Below, in pieces: positions 24,101 to 35,418 of a stretch of 64,000 bases of DNA. The position numbers were made by a program, and so were the translations under genes. The stretch comes from Phytoseiulus persimilis (lineage: Eukaryota; Arthropoda; Arachnida; Mesostigmata; Phytoseiidae). The DNA is taken from the NCBI GenBank assembly GCA_037576195.1, contig CM075101.1:7192001-7256000 (forward strand), in the 5' to 3' direction. The notes beneath the pieces were generated by a model. The model saw nothing but the letters and a program-made list of their open reading frames with translations, did no database searches and had not been told where the DNA came from. Within the stretch, counting starts at the first letter, position 1; every line of letters begins with the position of its first letter.

Positions 24101-26402
24101 AACTCTTTTCCCTCCATCTAGATCCAAATGATGTCGGGGGTTCACCGCATCATCTTCTTCGGTGCGAGTTTCCTCTTCGATCTTGCGTTAATTCTCGTGT
24201 CATCGATTTTCATGGTCATCGTCTGCGTTTTGCTCAACCCCGGGGGCAGTTTTACCACAAATGCCGAGACGTGGGGTGAGTTCAGATCGTACGAGTTTCG
24301 GAGGCTCGATTTCATCGTCGAGCTCGTTTCATCCAACAATCCTTCCAATTACAGTGGCGTCCTGGGTTGTGTTCTTCGTTTATGGTTTCACCATGGTGCC
24401 CGTGGCGTACCTATCAGCATATTTCTTCAAGTCCGCGGCGACCGGCTTCACTACCCTGCTCTGTTTTTCGTCGATATCCGGCGGGGTCATTGTCCTGATT
24501 ATGGCCATCCTGGACCTGTTCAGTTCCCTAGCAAACAATCCATTCGCCATGAACAGGGATAGGATCGCCGACGCGCTGCACCTTCTCAACTACGTACCCC
24601 CGTTCAGTGTGGTCTGGGGCTTCACGAATGTCCTGCTCAACGGTGCCTCCGAGAACATTTGTGCAACACTGAATCCTCAAGCCAAAGAGCAGCTCTGTGC
24701 TCTGTTCCCTGATGTTATCAAGTCCTGTTGTCACCGTGAGTTTATTTTTCCGGTGAGAACTCCGTTATCGGTATGAGCTGGCGGAGGCTAGAACGTGACA
24801 TTCCTCAGCCTGCGTTCCTCCGATTGCAGCATGCATCGCTGACGGTGTCCAGAGCCTTTGCTACGAACACGAATCTCCATTCCAATTCGATATCCGCATC
24901 GGGGCCGGCTACCAGATTGTCGCCATGCTGATAACTGGAACCGTCGCCTTCGCTCTGCTGATGAGTTTGGAAACGAATTCCCAGCGCTTCATCTACGTTC
25001 TGGAGTTTATCAACTGGCAGAGGATCAGAAACGCTTTCTCGTTCTCTGGTCTCGCAAAGCGCGGAGGAGTCCCCAACCTCTGTAAGATCTAACGTAGACG
25101 CTCATAATCACGCCCTTCGATCCCATCTCCGCTTTCGACCCGAATCTCACCGTTTTCCATTCCCACAGCGTCCGTCACCACCGAAGAGGACATCGATGTA
25201 ACCGTAGAGAAGGAGGCCGTGGCACGAATCGTCGATCGTGGCTCCGTCGGCGCCTACGCTATCGTAGCGCACGAGTTGACCAAGTACTACGGAAGTTTCA
25301 AAGCTGTTGACGACATCTCGTTTGTTGTGAACGACAAAGAATGCTTCGGACTTCTGGGAGTGAATGGGGCCGGGAAGACGACGACGTTCGGGATGCTGAC
25401 CGGCGATCTTCTCATGTCCGCCGGGAACGCCTACATCAAACGCAGCAATCTCCGAACTTCGGTTCGGGAGTTCCAAGGCTACATCGGCTATTGTCCCCAG
25501 TTTGATGCTCTCATTGAGACCATGACCGGTCGCGAGATGCTGGAACTGTTCTGCGCGTTGCGCGGAGTTCCTACCCGCCAGACGAAAGAAATGGTCAGTT
25601 TTATGATCGGTGTGGCTGACCTGCAAGAACATGCGAACAAGCCCACGGGGATGTACAGCGGAGGGAACAAACGTAAGCTTTCGATAGCGATAGCGATGAT
25701 CGGCAATCCCCACGTCATGTTCCTCGACGAGCCGACAGCGGGCGTGGACCCGGCGGCTCGAAGAAAGATCTGGGCCACGTTGATGCAGGCGCAGAAAGAG
25801 ATCGGTTCAGCAATCATACTCACGTCGCATTCAATGGAGGAATGTCAGGCGCTCTGCAACCGTTTGTGTATAATGGTTAACGGGAGCTTCCGTTGCCTGG
25901 GCTCGTCACAGCACCTGAAATCCAAGTTTGGACAGGGTTTCACCGTCTTAATCAAACTGAAGTCCTCCGCCGACGAGGCAACAGTTGTACCGAAAGTTTG
26001 CGCGACCATGGATCAACTGTTCCCTGGCGAGAACAAACTCAAGGACAGCCATCAGGTAAGCGGTTTCTTTTCGATTCGAAAAATCATGAGCGGGAGGGCC
26101 CGTTCTATCCTAGTTCTAAGATTTCATCTAATAGGAGGATTGCTTTGCAGTGCCTGCTGCATTTCCATGTTTCGGACTTGAGTCTCCGATGGAGTGAACT
26201 GTTTGAGAGAATCGAGTACCTCAAGCGGCGTTTTGACTTCGAGGACGTTGTCGTCTCCGACACAACGCTCGAACAAATTTTCCTTGCGTTCGCCAAAGAT
26301 CAACGCGCTGCACAAAGCGATGAAGGAGCAGTCGGCTCGGTAGGTTCGCTGAATACTCCTCCTCCATACTATTTTTTCCCCAGGTCTTCTGGACTCACGT
26401 AA
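18177..26402 (+). CDS. ABC transporter subfamily A (full-length, ABCA3-like)
   Basis: Nineteen exons join in frame to 1749 residues: 18177-18360, 18523-18767, 18887-19221, 19384-19510, 19612-19846, 20039-20994, 21096-21170, 21259-21394, 21516-21724, 21872-21998, 22828-23000, 23227-23407, 23561-23800, 23893-23993, 24122-24275, 24355-24735, 24830-25081, 25169-26055, 26151-26402. The layout is typical ABCA: TM1 ([20 protein letters not shown]), large extracellular loop, TM cluster, NBD1, second loop and TM cluster, NBD2. NBD1 has Walker [11 protein letters not shown] (about residue 576), signature LSGGMKRKL, Walker [14 protein letters not shown] and switch [12 protein letters not shown]2 has [10 protein letters not shown] (about 1434), [22 protein letters not shown] and [15 protein letters not shown] proteins move phospholipids or sterols across or out of membranes using ATP. 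Both ATPase sites look intact. The ATG at 18177 is the first in frame (another at 18246). The exon 2/3 junction is the least certain, and a 45-bp intron near 26339 could change the C-terminus. Confidence 0.93.
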
Positions 26403-27929
26403 TTGAATCAAGTATATCGAACTGACGCCTGACCGTGTGATCCATTTTTGCAGTCTAAAACAAAGTTTCTGTGACCGCCTGAGACGAGTTTATAAGAGAA
26501 ACTGAGAAAGATTTTATCAAACAATTGGGATACAGCGGAGACGACGCGCACAGTGAGCTCCATTCCCCCCGATTCACGGCAGCATGTCGGGTCCACATCC
26601 CAGCGAGTCGCGTCTTTCGATGCCGGAACTTCACTGTGGCGCGGCCCCGGATTTCTCGTTCATCCAATTACCGTTTCTCCTCCAGTGTTTCCGAGTTGAT
26701 ACGCGATGCCCGCATGAACTGTACAGAAATAATATAAGATCCGAGTCATATGTCGAGAATTTTGTCGAGAGCTAAAAGAGTCCGAGTGAGAGGCGTGTGT
26801 AGCTCATCCTCCAGAAGGAAAAAAAACTGAGCAACAGGAGGATTTTTAATACCCCAAGGGTTTCCCCAAGTGCAACATTTCGGAAGGAGTGTTCTCATTT
26901 TCGATACGATCCACCACCGTCGGAGAGGAGGGGGTGATAATATTGTTCAAATCCGATTTCAAACACAGGAGAGTGGAACGAGCCTAATAAATTGGAGTTT
27001 TGTTCCAATTGTGAACGATTATTTGTCTTGCACTCTGTCTTCGAACCAAGCAGGCGTGCTCCTCTGTTCGGAATGTCAATGTCCCAGGGCTTGGATCCGT
27101 ACAAGAGAGATACCGTATCTCCTAGTGCTCGGAGGCCAAACGGTTTCGTTCCGAGAAGCCGTGATGCGGGGGCACATTCTGGTTAACTCTGATTCTCGAC
27201 GGGGAAGCGGAATTCGGAAAATTTTTCTACGGCGAAAAGTTCGAAGATCGGTCGGAACTCTGGCGAAGACGATTACCTGACGGAGAAGTTTAAAGGTCGA
27301 TCCGACAACTTTTTAAAAAAATTGAGAGGGTGGGATTTTCGGGGGGGGGGGGGGAAGTTGTCGGATCGACCCGACCCCTCAGTCGGGTAGTCTGGACCAA
27401 ACAAAGAACTTTTGCCAATAAGAAAATTTTCCGAATTTGGCTTCGCTGAGGAGTTACGGGCCAAAACGCGAAAAGGACGCGACCTTGTCAGGAGGTCGAT
27501 CTTGAGGTCAAGGTTGAAACGATCTTCCGTCCTTCTCACAGATCCTGAGCTAGAATGCTGCAGTTGCCGGGTGTTTGAGCAGCATCCCATCCTACGCCTA
27601 CCTTGGCACTTCCGGATTCGATCGGTCGACATCAGAAGTTTCTCGACTGTTTTTTTGAAAAAAGTTAAAAAGAAAGAAGGCAATCTTTGAGCCAATTTGC
27701 GAGGCTCAGTTTCCTACCGATTCACGAAATCAACGGGATCAAAAAGGTGCGCCATCCTCCAAGCTATCGAACGCAAAATAAAACCGGAATCGGATAAATT
27801 CTCACCGATGTATGCGCAAAAGAAGACAGAGTGAGAAAATTCCCGACTCACGATTACCACCCTGTACATCAATGCTGAAGCAAGAGGTTCATTCCCAGTA
27901 GCTGATAACGATACCCGTGCGTGATTCTC
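26403..27929. other. Intergenic, with short inverted repeat
   Basis: No gene is supported. A 140-codon minus frame (27273-27695) includes the G-tract and inverted repeat described separately and shows no domain. The right edge meets the decayed copia element. Confidence 0.45.
27295..27371. repeat. 17-bp perfect inverted repeat around a 14-G tract
   Basis: GGTCGATCCGACAACTT (27295-27311) and its exact complement (27355-27371) surround a 43-bp spacer ending in G14 (27341-27354). It could be a collapsed transposon end or a simple hairpin. Confidence 0.7.
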
Positions 27930-29990
27930 AACAGAGGTTAGGTGAGAATATCTGTAATTTGATTCTCTGTAGAAATCTGCTGCACCTCTAGATCTTTGTC
28001 CACCACTATTTCTCTGATGAAGAAATGCCGAAGGGCAATGTGGTTCGGCCTCCGATGGAGTTCAGGATTCTGTCAAAGATTCACTGCTGCTGTATTATCC
28101 ACAAAAACAGTTGGGACAATATTCAGTTTTGTTATCTCCTTGAACAACCGCTTGAGTCACACGACCTCTTTCGTCGGCTCACTTGCTGCAACACTTTCAG
28201 CGTCTGTAGTAGATGTGGCTACCGAAGTTTGTCTCCGGCTCATTCATGCTATAGCTCCTCCAGCATACTTCACTTCAACACCCAAGTATCGTAGAACTCG
28301 CTTCAGCATCATAACATCGTCTGTAGGAGGGTTATCGAGTTTTCTTGACGGAACCCCGATACTTTAAGCAAGATCTGGCCGAGAGCCCAACATGAGATAC
28401 GTTGAAGCACCGATTGCCTGCAGACATGGGAAGTCCTCCTGACAGCCCTCAGACAATTCTTTCGCATCGGTTTCTCCCCCCTGGTTCAGGAGGTCGTGTC
28501 GTAGTCGTGCACACTGGTCTAAACCCAGAAAAATCATAGTTTCCCAATATCTTCCTAGCCCTTAATCTCAAGTCCCAAGAAAGGAGTCGCATTTTTTGAT
28601 GCGATCTTGAATCGGAATCTCAGATCTTCAAGACACACCTCAAAGTCGACGTTCCACGTCTGAATATCGTCCAACCGCATAAAGTGTCGAGTCCTTCGTC
28701 GCCGCCAACAAGCCATCATCCACATACAACACAAGAAGTAGCTTCCCATCTTCTGTTTCTCGGGTGAATAAACACGGATCTGCCTCGCTCTCCACGATAC
28801 CCAAATTCTTGATTCACGTCACGAACCCTCCAGCGTCTCGGAGCTCGTTTCAATCCTCATAAGCTGCGCTTGAGCTTGCCAACTTTTCTGTCCGAAAACT
28901 CGAAACCCTCAGGACCCTTCACGTAGATATCGGAGTCTTTTACCTGTTACCCGTACAGGAACGCTGTGGTGACATTAAACTGTTCAAAATGTAACCCTTC
29001 ATTCGCTGCTTTGCTAAGAATGGCGCGTATGGTTGCCAACTTGGCAACTGGACTCTCTCTTTACAGTCCACTCGAAATCTCTGGCTGAACCCTTCAAGTA
29101 CAAATCTAGCTTAACACCTTTCAATCTTCCCCTCTTGAGCTTCTTTCACACGAAACACCCATCTACATGGGAGCGCCTTGGCTCCTTGGGAAATATATAC
29201 CACGTCCCATGTCTCGTTCTCATTAAGCGATATCAATTCTGACTCCATGGCTTCCCGCCATTCGGCGCTCTCATCGCTCTGCGTAGGTTCGAGGGGCTGC
29301 GAAGAGATTCCAGATCTCGACACACGTTGCGAAATCATAGATGTGGGTATGCAGGCTCTCGGCGCGCAAGCGGATGCCTCAGGAGCGATTTCCAAGAGCT
29401 TGGACTTCCGTGGTCGACTCCGCCTCTGTCTTCACTCGTGCAACCCTCCTCATCTTCTTTGCTATTGCTCTTGCCGTCATGATCTATCCGCTCTTCGCCT
29501 TCGTCTGGAGACCTTCGTCTGGCGTCACCTCAGCCTTGTCTTTGTTTCCTTCTTCCTCTGCGATTTCTTTGTGCTCCTCCTCCACAATGTCTTTGAGCGT
29601 CAGCTGTATCCGCACTCCGCACTCTAGGAGCCTTTCCCGGAACTCGACATCTCTAAAGACAACAACTTTAGCATATTCCGAACATACACCCTGTACCGCT
29701 CACCACCGTCGTAACCAACAAGGAAACCTTTCACTGCCGTCTTCTCCATTTTCCGGCGCTTCTGTTTCGGCACGTGAACGAAACATGTGCACTCAATAAC
29801 CCGTCGGTGGTTAATTCGAACCTTCTCCAGCATCCACAAGTCATGAGGAGTGGTTCCCGCGTTTGAAGTCTTCCCAGGTCTGCTCAGAATACCACGGGGA
29901 GTTGGAGCGTGCTGGGCCCATAACCCATTACAGCTAGTCTGTGGAGATTGTGGAGATGAGCGAGAGCACTATCGCTTCGTTGGTGTCGAC
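27930..29990 (-). pseudogene. Decayed Ty1/copia retrotransposon (integrase-RT-RNase H fragments)
   Basis: Read on the minus strand, fragments appear in copia order. An integrase C-terminal piece (about 29990-29624) has FVHVPKQKRRKMEKTAVKG followed by FLVGYDG. The RT start (29395-29111) has EWREAMESELISLNENETW and PCRWVFRVK. An RT core remnant (about 28750-28555) still shows the YVDD region through frameshifts and FLGLEI. An RNase H end (about 28060-27935) has RPNHIALRHFFIRE and a terminal NQITDILT-like stretch. Frames shift and stops interrupt throughout. No gag or LTRs were found. This is an old, dead insertion in the gap between ABCA and NDUFV2. Confidence 0.85.
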
Positions 29991-30651
29991 CTTACAGCAT
30001 AGGTTTTCCTATCGAGGCTTCTTTAGCTAGGAAACGGGGTATGATTTCGTTACACACACGGAACACCAACTCCAACAGTTTTTTGATACTGTATTGACAT
30101 CGATGCCTCCCCTGGATGACACCGTTACCCGCTCTCCCGCGCGGACCGACTGTCCGGCAGAGAATGGGGACGTTGGATTCTACCGCGACAAGAGTCGGTA
30201 AACTGCAGCTTGCCTGCCGAACGACTTCGTGTTGTTTTGATCAGATTGGTTTCGAAGAGGAGGTCATCGCGGACCCGAAACAGAGTGAGTTTCCAATTCA
30301 ATCATGGATTAAACGTTCCAAGCGTTTCGGGGGACGACACCTAGTCGGGTTGGCGGCCGCTTCTAGAGGGAGAAACTTTCCTTCGGTCATGATGTTGCGC
30401 CACGGTTTTCTCATAGTTTCCCTGAAACAAGTCGACAACTGGTTCGCTGCCTTGAGAACATCTGATTCCGGACGACGTCCCAGCCTGTTGGGTGGAACTC
30501 TGCTCGATGAAAGATTTTCCTGATAATTCATCCGTAAAACATCTCATCTGCGACGGAGGGATCGGTCGCGCCTCCCGAAGCGGACGTCGAGCTGTTGTGC
30601 AGTGGACTCTCTCATGACGTTCGGCCACCTTACTATCAGGCATCATTGCAG
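29991..30651. other. Intergenic upstream of NDUFV2
   Basis: Open frames at 30116-30523 (plus) and 30341-30646 (minus) show no domain. The stretch holds the presumed NDUFV2 promoter and 5'UTR; nothing else is recognised. Confidence 0.4.
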
Positions 30652-31627
30652 ATGTTGACGTCTCTGGTCCGTTGTGCTAGGGCGGGAGCAAGAAATCTCA
30701 GCACCTCATCCGTTTTGGGGAGTGACAAGTTGTTCGTCCATCGAGACTCCGATAAAAACAACCTGGATGTGAAGTTTGAATTTACTGCGGAAAACTTGAA
30801 GCGAGCCAAAGCTATCGTAGGAATTTATCCTGAAGGTGTGTACCGCGGCCCTTCGGTTGAATTGCGAGTATTTTCGCTTCACATGTGCCCTCTCCGACAT
30901 TCTTAGCGATTCTCAAAGAACTGCGGCAAACTGCGATACGAAACTATTTTGTCGATTCCCACAGGTCATTCAAACGCTGCGCTTCTGCCGCTGCTGGACC
31001 TGGCCCAACGCCAGGCAGGATGGCTCCCTATTTCTGCCATGAATTACGTTGCCGAGTACCTCAATATGCCTCGAATCCGCGTGTACGAAGTGGCGACATT
31101 CTACACGATGTACAACCGGGATCCGATAGGGAAATTCCACATTCAGGTTTGCACGACAACTCCGTGCATGCTGCGAGGCGCTGAGGATGTTCAGTTCTAC
31201 ATTGAGAAGAAGCTAGGTATCAAGAACGGGGAAACGACCAAGGACGGGCTCTTCACTCTCTCGGTGGTCGAGTGCTTGGGAGCCTGCGTCAACGCTCCTA
31301 TGCTGCAGGTTAGCCATAATGCATCCTTGCGATCCCGCCTGGGTCTGCGCGTCGCTCATAAGAAGCCATATTTCTCCCCATGAAACTGTAGCCGGCGATG
31401 GAACCTGGGGGAGTCCACTAACCGCAACTGAATCCTAGGTGAACGACGATTACTACGAAGATCTCACGAACAAAGACGTAGACCACATCCTGGACACACT
31501 GAAGGCTGGAGGCAAGCCCAAAATCGGGCCTTACAATGGACGTAAGGCCTGCGAACCCGCTGGAGGTCTCACATGTCTGACTGAACCGCCAACAGGACCG
31601 GGATTCAAGGTCCGCTCAGATCTTTAG
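30652..31627 (+). CDS. NDUFV2: NADH dehydrogenase (ubiquinone) flavoprotein 2, complex I 24-kDa subunit
   Basis: Three exons, 30652-30835, 30965-31308 and 31439-31627, give 238 residues, near the family's usual 240-250. It sits in the matrix arm of mitochondrial complex I, where its [2Fe-2S] centre N1a lies beside the FMN subunit. The N-terminus [20 protein letters not shown] is a clear mitochondrial presequence. The mature chain has [29 protein letters not shown], the first cysteine pair in [12 protein letters not shown] and the second in [12 protein letters not shown], so all four cluster ligands are present. The C-terminus [18 protein letters not shown] is the conserved tail. Splice sites are GAAG|GTGTGT, CACAG|GTCATT, CAG|GTTAGC and CCTAG|GTGAAC. 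The gene converges on MPC2 across about 720 bp. Confidence 0.97.
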
Positions 31628-32346
31628 TTCGAAGTTGAAGCCCCCGGTGATCTGGCGACTATTTCCATGCTTCATCGAGCATGCCAAGAAGCGTTTCCGG
31701 TCCTCTGTTTCTGTTTTAATCTCGCTCCGTGCGAGAGTCGATATCCGGGCAACACAAGTGAAATAGGATTAAACGTGTTTGCGAATAGAAAACCACACCA
31801 TGGTCATCTTTTTCTAACTGGGTAATCGAATTCACGTGGGATTCGGATGACTCTCCTCCGTCGTTTAGAACTCAGGAGATCGATCGTGTTCCTCGGCGCG
31901 CGAATTTTTTATTGTATCCTATAATTGTCAACTGAAGCCTATCCAAATGAGACACGCGATGCACCATCAACAATTGACCTCCCTGCCTCACTGCAGATGC
32001 TTTCGAACAGTGAATAGAGTAATGCGCCTGAGTCGGAAGGTAAAGCAAAATTTGAACCTACATAACAACGCTCAGCTCCCTCTTGCTCATGATGTACATG
32101 TGGAAGTTGAGTAATGTCGGTGAACAATAGCTACGAATTCCCTAAACAGACGAACTTTCCGGAAACAGCCTCCGATGAGCCGTTTTCCGGAAAGAAGATC
32201 CGAGTCCACAGTTCCAGGCCCCAACTGAATACGTTATGCAGCCGCGCTTGAGTCTTCCGAAACAACTGCGATGGGGGATTTGTTGTCCGAAATCGACCTC
32301 TCTCGGTAATTATCTCAGCTTCTCGGCTCGGAATGTTTTGTGCGTT
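31628..32346. other. 3' intergenic space between convergent NDUFV2 and MPC2
   Basis: No ORF of note. A minus-strand AATAAA near 31908 could be the distal polyadenylation signal of MPC2. A plus-strand ATTAAA near 31767 might serve NDUFV2. Confidence 0.45.
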
Positions 32347-32799
32347 TCACTGAGCTGCCGAACTCTGGAGAGCCTTCTGCTCCTGTTTATACTTCATGAC
32401 GCGGCCAAGCTGGTACAGCCCAGTAGCAGCCACGAAGAGGTTGACAGTGAAGAGAGCGTAGTTCTTTGGTTTGATGACTATCGAATATCTGCTCCAAATG
32501 ATTCCTGTAGCTGCCAACGCCGTGCTCTGTGTAACAGAAAGCTTCTCCGCTGGCCGCTTGAGGTCACCGAGACCGGCAATCACTAGGCACCTTCAAAAAT
32601 TAGAGGAGTCTTAATTCCGCAGATCCAGGCTAGAGACACCAGGGGGATATGCGTACAACCAATTGAATCACCATTTGAAAACCGGTGCCCAGAAAAAAAC
32701 CGTTTTCGGGCCGGCAGGGTGCTCCCACAGAGGTCTCATCTTCGGCGGCACATGTCTGTCTACAGAGCCGATCAGAGCTCGATATGCGGCACTCGACAT
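32347..32799 (-). CDS. MPC2: Mitochondrial pyruvate carrier 2
   Basis: Two exons on the minus strand, 32672-32799 and 32347-32590, joined across an 81-bp intron (AAATG|GTGATT to TTGAAG|GTGCCT) to give 123 residues, the expected size. MPC2 pairs with MPC1 in the inner mitochondrial membrane to import pyruvate. Family landmarks: KMRPLWEHPAGPKTVFFWAP, KWCLVIAGLGDLKRPAEKLS, TGIIWSRYSIVIKPKNY and FTVNLFVAATGLYQLGR, covering the amphipathic N-terminus and three membrane helices. The start is the ATG at 32799 (MSSAAYRALIGS). The first exon is short and shares its region with other frames, so it is easily missed; the junction completes a Trp codon in the conserved FKW position. Confidence 0.95.
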
Positions 32800-35418
32800 T
32801 ACGGCTGGAAAAAGAGAAAGACCTTAGCAGTCTCATCAGAGGACAGTTCTCGATCCGTGGCGAAAGTCTCGACCAATGCCAACGGACTGTCTATATCCTG
32901 AACGGAGCTCGATTTGCCCCTGGTTCCGGACAACGAATGGTCCTGGTAACAACACAACGGGACGTGTTCGGGGAGAGCTCTCCATGAGGACTACGACCCT
33001 ATCGCGATGGGAGATGTCTCTAGCTATGATCTGACAAATGTAGGTAATCGAGCTCCGATTCTCCATCAGTATCGAGCCCTCACTACACTACCAGGAGTCT
33101 AAAACCTAAGCCCGGGGAGACCTCTCAGCCGCCGAGTTCCAGTCATTGTAGCAACTCTACTTCAATATCAGGCTGAATATGCACTCCCGCTCGATTTGGA
33201 AACCCCATGGAATCAATCGATCATGTCGACTCCCGTCATCCACTGCTTCTGCGCAGAACCACAGAATGTCATTTAAGGTGTCATTCGATTGCGAAGGGTC
33301 ATCTAGGCGCGCTCAACTGCAGTTTGGAGGACATCTGATAATCAAGACGCACCGAATGGGGAAAGATTTTCGGTTTGGCCGCACAGAAGGTTCACGAGTC
33401 TCTGCTTGGTTGCCCAGCTGATTATTGTCTCATTCTCACGACTGTTCCAAATGGTTATCCGAGTTTTCTTCCCATCTGACCTTGCCTCTGGTGATAGTAA
33501 GCACTCTTGGTCGGAAAGTGGTGAGTACAGAACACGGCACCGCGGTGTAAACGAGGATGGTAGAGCAGGCGCTCGCCCTTGATCTTTCTCTATTCCGCAG
33601 TCTGCACTGCTGTCATCGTGCGGTAGCCGTCATCCTTGCACGAAAGACGTCTAGCAGACGGTTCCGGGCGCGTTCTCACCCTCATCATCGAGAAGTTCTC
33701 AGCACACATCTGTTTCTATTCTCCGTGAGCTCGAGGCGCGGGACGTCGGTTGCGCATAAAATAGACACGAGAAAACTCAAGGGAAGGCTCTCATCTCCGG
33801 CGGAAGTTCCGGCCCCGCGTCAGCTGATTCCGCTAAAGACTGCCAAGTGGCAACACCGCAGCAGCCCGAAGTGTCGTCGGTGGCCGACCTGCTGCAGCCG
33901 CTTCGGCTCTCATCTCAACGACGTCCCTTCCGTCCGTACACATCCTTTGCGGATATCAAAACTGCTCTTGCAGCGTGAGTGTCTGAGTCGGGGGAGGTGT
34001 AACATCGTCCTCTTGATGGAGCGTGAATGAATCTCGTACGACAGCACCACTTGAAAGAGTTCAGTTCGAACTGCCGTGGAGTTATCTTGGATTTTCTCAT
34101 TCATCGACCCGTGTAACCAGCTGACGACTGAGCTCAGGTGAGTTGGCTTCAGTACCAATCACGAACTGAGTTTACTGATTGCGGTTGATCTCTTCGTCAT
34201 TTACGGATGTAGCGAGGCATTTTCGCTGACGGAAGATCGGGATCCGGACTTTCCACGAGGAGAAAGTAGAGTAACCGAGTTGAAACAGCCCTCTACAGCG
34301 ACCCTTGTCATTTGACAGTTGTGGGTATGACTTAACCGAGTCAGAGTTCGAACCAAGCGAACTCGGAACGCGCTCTTGATTATTTGCTCTAGTTTTACGT
34401 GAGCTCTCTCCGATCGCCGATGGTTGAACAGATGGTGAATGCTGCTTGCTTCATCTTCGACCATCAGCTGTTACAAAATCGAGTGAAAGCGATTTTTGGT
34501 TGCTTTCCATAGTATTTCGTACGATAGCTTCGCCGTGCGTCAAAAAAGTGGGTTCAGTCGACGACCGCACTGGCGCAAGCTTCTTGGAGCAGAGAAATCT
34601 TGGGCAGGAGAAACTGCTTCGAGCGATATTTCGACTAGGCGTGTTTGTATCCAACTCGTCCGATGCCGGCTGGTTTACGTCAAGTGATCTCGAATATATC
34701 TCCGCCGAGCGTATCCATCACTTCTATGAACTCCTCGCGACTAGTTCTGGTAGCACGAGAAAACATGGCGGCGCAGAGGAGCTTGTTCGCTGGAATTGCC
34801 CATTGTTTTATGGACGATTTACCCTCCGACTTCTGGAGATTGACTGGCCGAAACGTCACCGCTTGAGAGGTATCTGGGCAGGTGATTCGAGGCCGACACT
34901 ACTAGGCGCGCCTGTTCACGGCACTCTACTCAAAACAGTGCGAGCATTACCTAAACAGCACTGTGACCCTCAGTTTTTGATGGTGGCTTGCCATCGATGT
35001 CGTCGCTGTTTCCTTCAAGTTCCATAAGTCTTCCCGGAAAGCTTCCCGCCGTAATTTCTTTGCCCGAAGCGATTTTATTCCGAAGTCGGTCCTCGTTACG
35101 CAACGCAAAGTTCCGCTGCCACGCGGTGCTTCACGCTTCCCATAGCTTCTGTCTCGAATATCAGTTTACCAAAACCAACAAGATCAGACGGAGCTGCTCC
35201 GCGTATTGCAGAACGGAGGAACGTAACGATAGACTTGGATTTCCAACGAGATCCTCATGAGTCGTGACGGAAGCCACCTTCATTCCAGTGTCCGAATCTA
35301 GATTATTGAGGATTTCTTAAACCCGATCGCGACCATTGGGTGGAAGCTGAAACGCGACTGCCGTAGGAAGCAGTCAAAAATCAACACGATTTCCGAGGAC
35401 AGCTCTCCTCGATCCAGT
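32800..35418. other. Intergenic / possible OSBP 5' region
   Basis: No transposon or gene recognised apart from the candidate exon at 33760-33974. Longer frames at 33557-34030 and 34446-35027 have no domain. An in-frame TAG near 35301 with no ATG between it and 35419 supports the OSBP start used here, so part of this stretch is 5'UTR or promoter. Confidence 0.4.
33760..33974 (+). CDS. Candidate coding exon of unknown gene
   Basis: An open frame following an in-frame TAA and ending in a strong donor (GCAGC|GTGAGTG). The translated stretch is Ser/Ala/Gln/Pro-rich, then RPFRPYTSFADIKTALAA, which looks like real protein. It could be an upstream exon of OSBP, whose vertebrate homologue has a low-complexity N-terminus, or another gene. 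No ATG lies in the frame and no partner exon was established. Confidence 0.25.

Noticed and set aside
26339-26383. Extra 45-bp terminal intron in ABCA
   Set aside because: GTAGGT and CCCCAG signals exist, but the reading frame continues to a stop at 26402 without it; undecidable from sequence.
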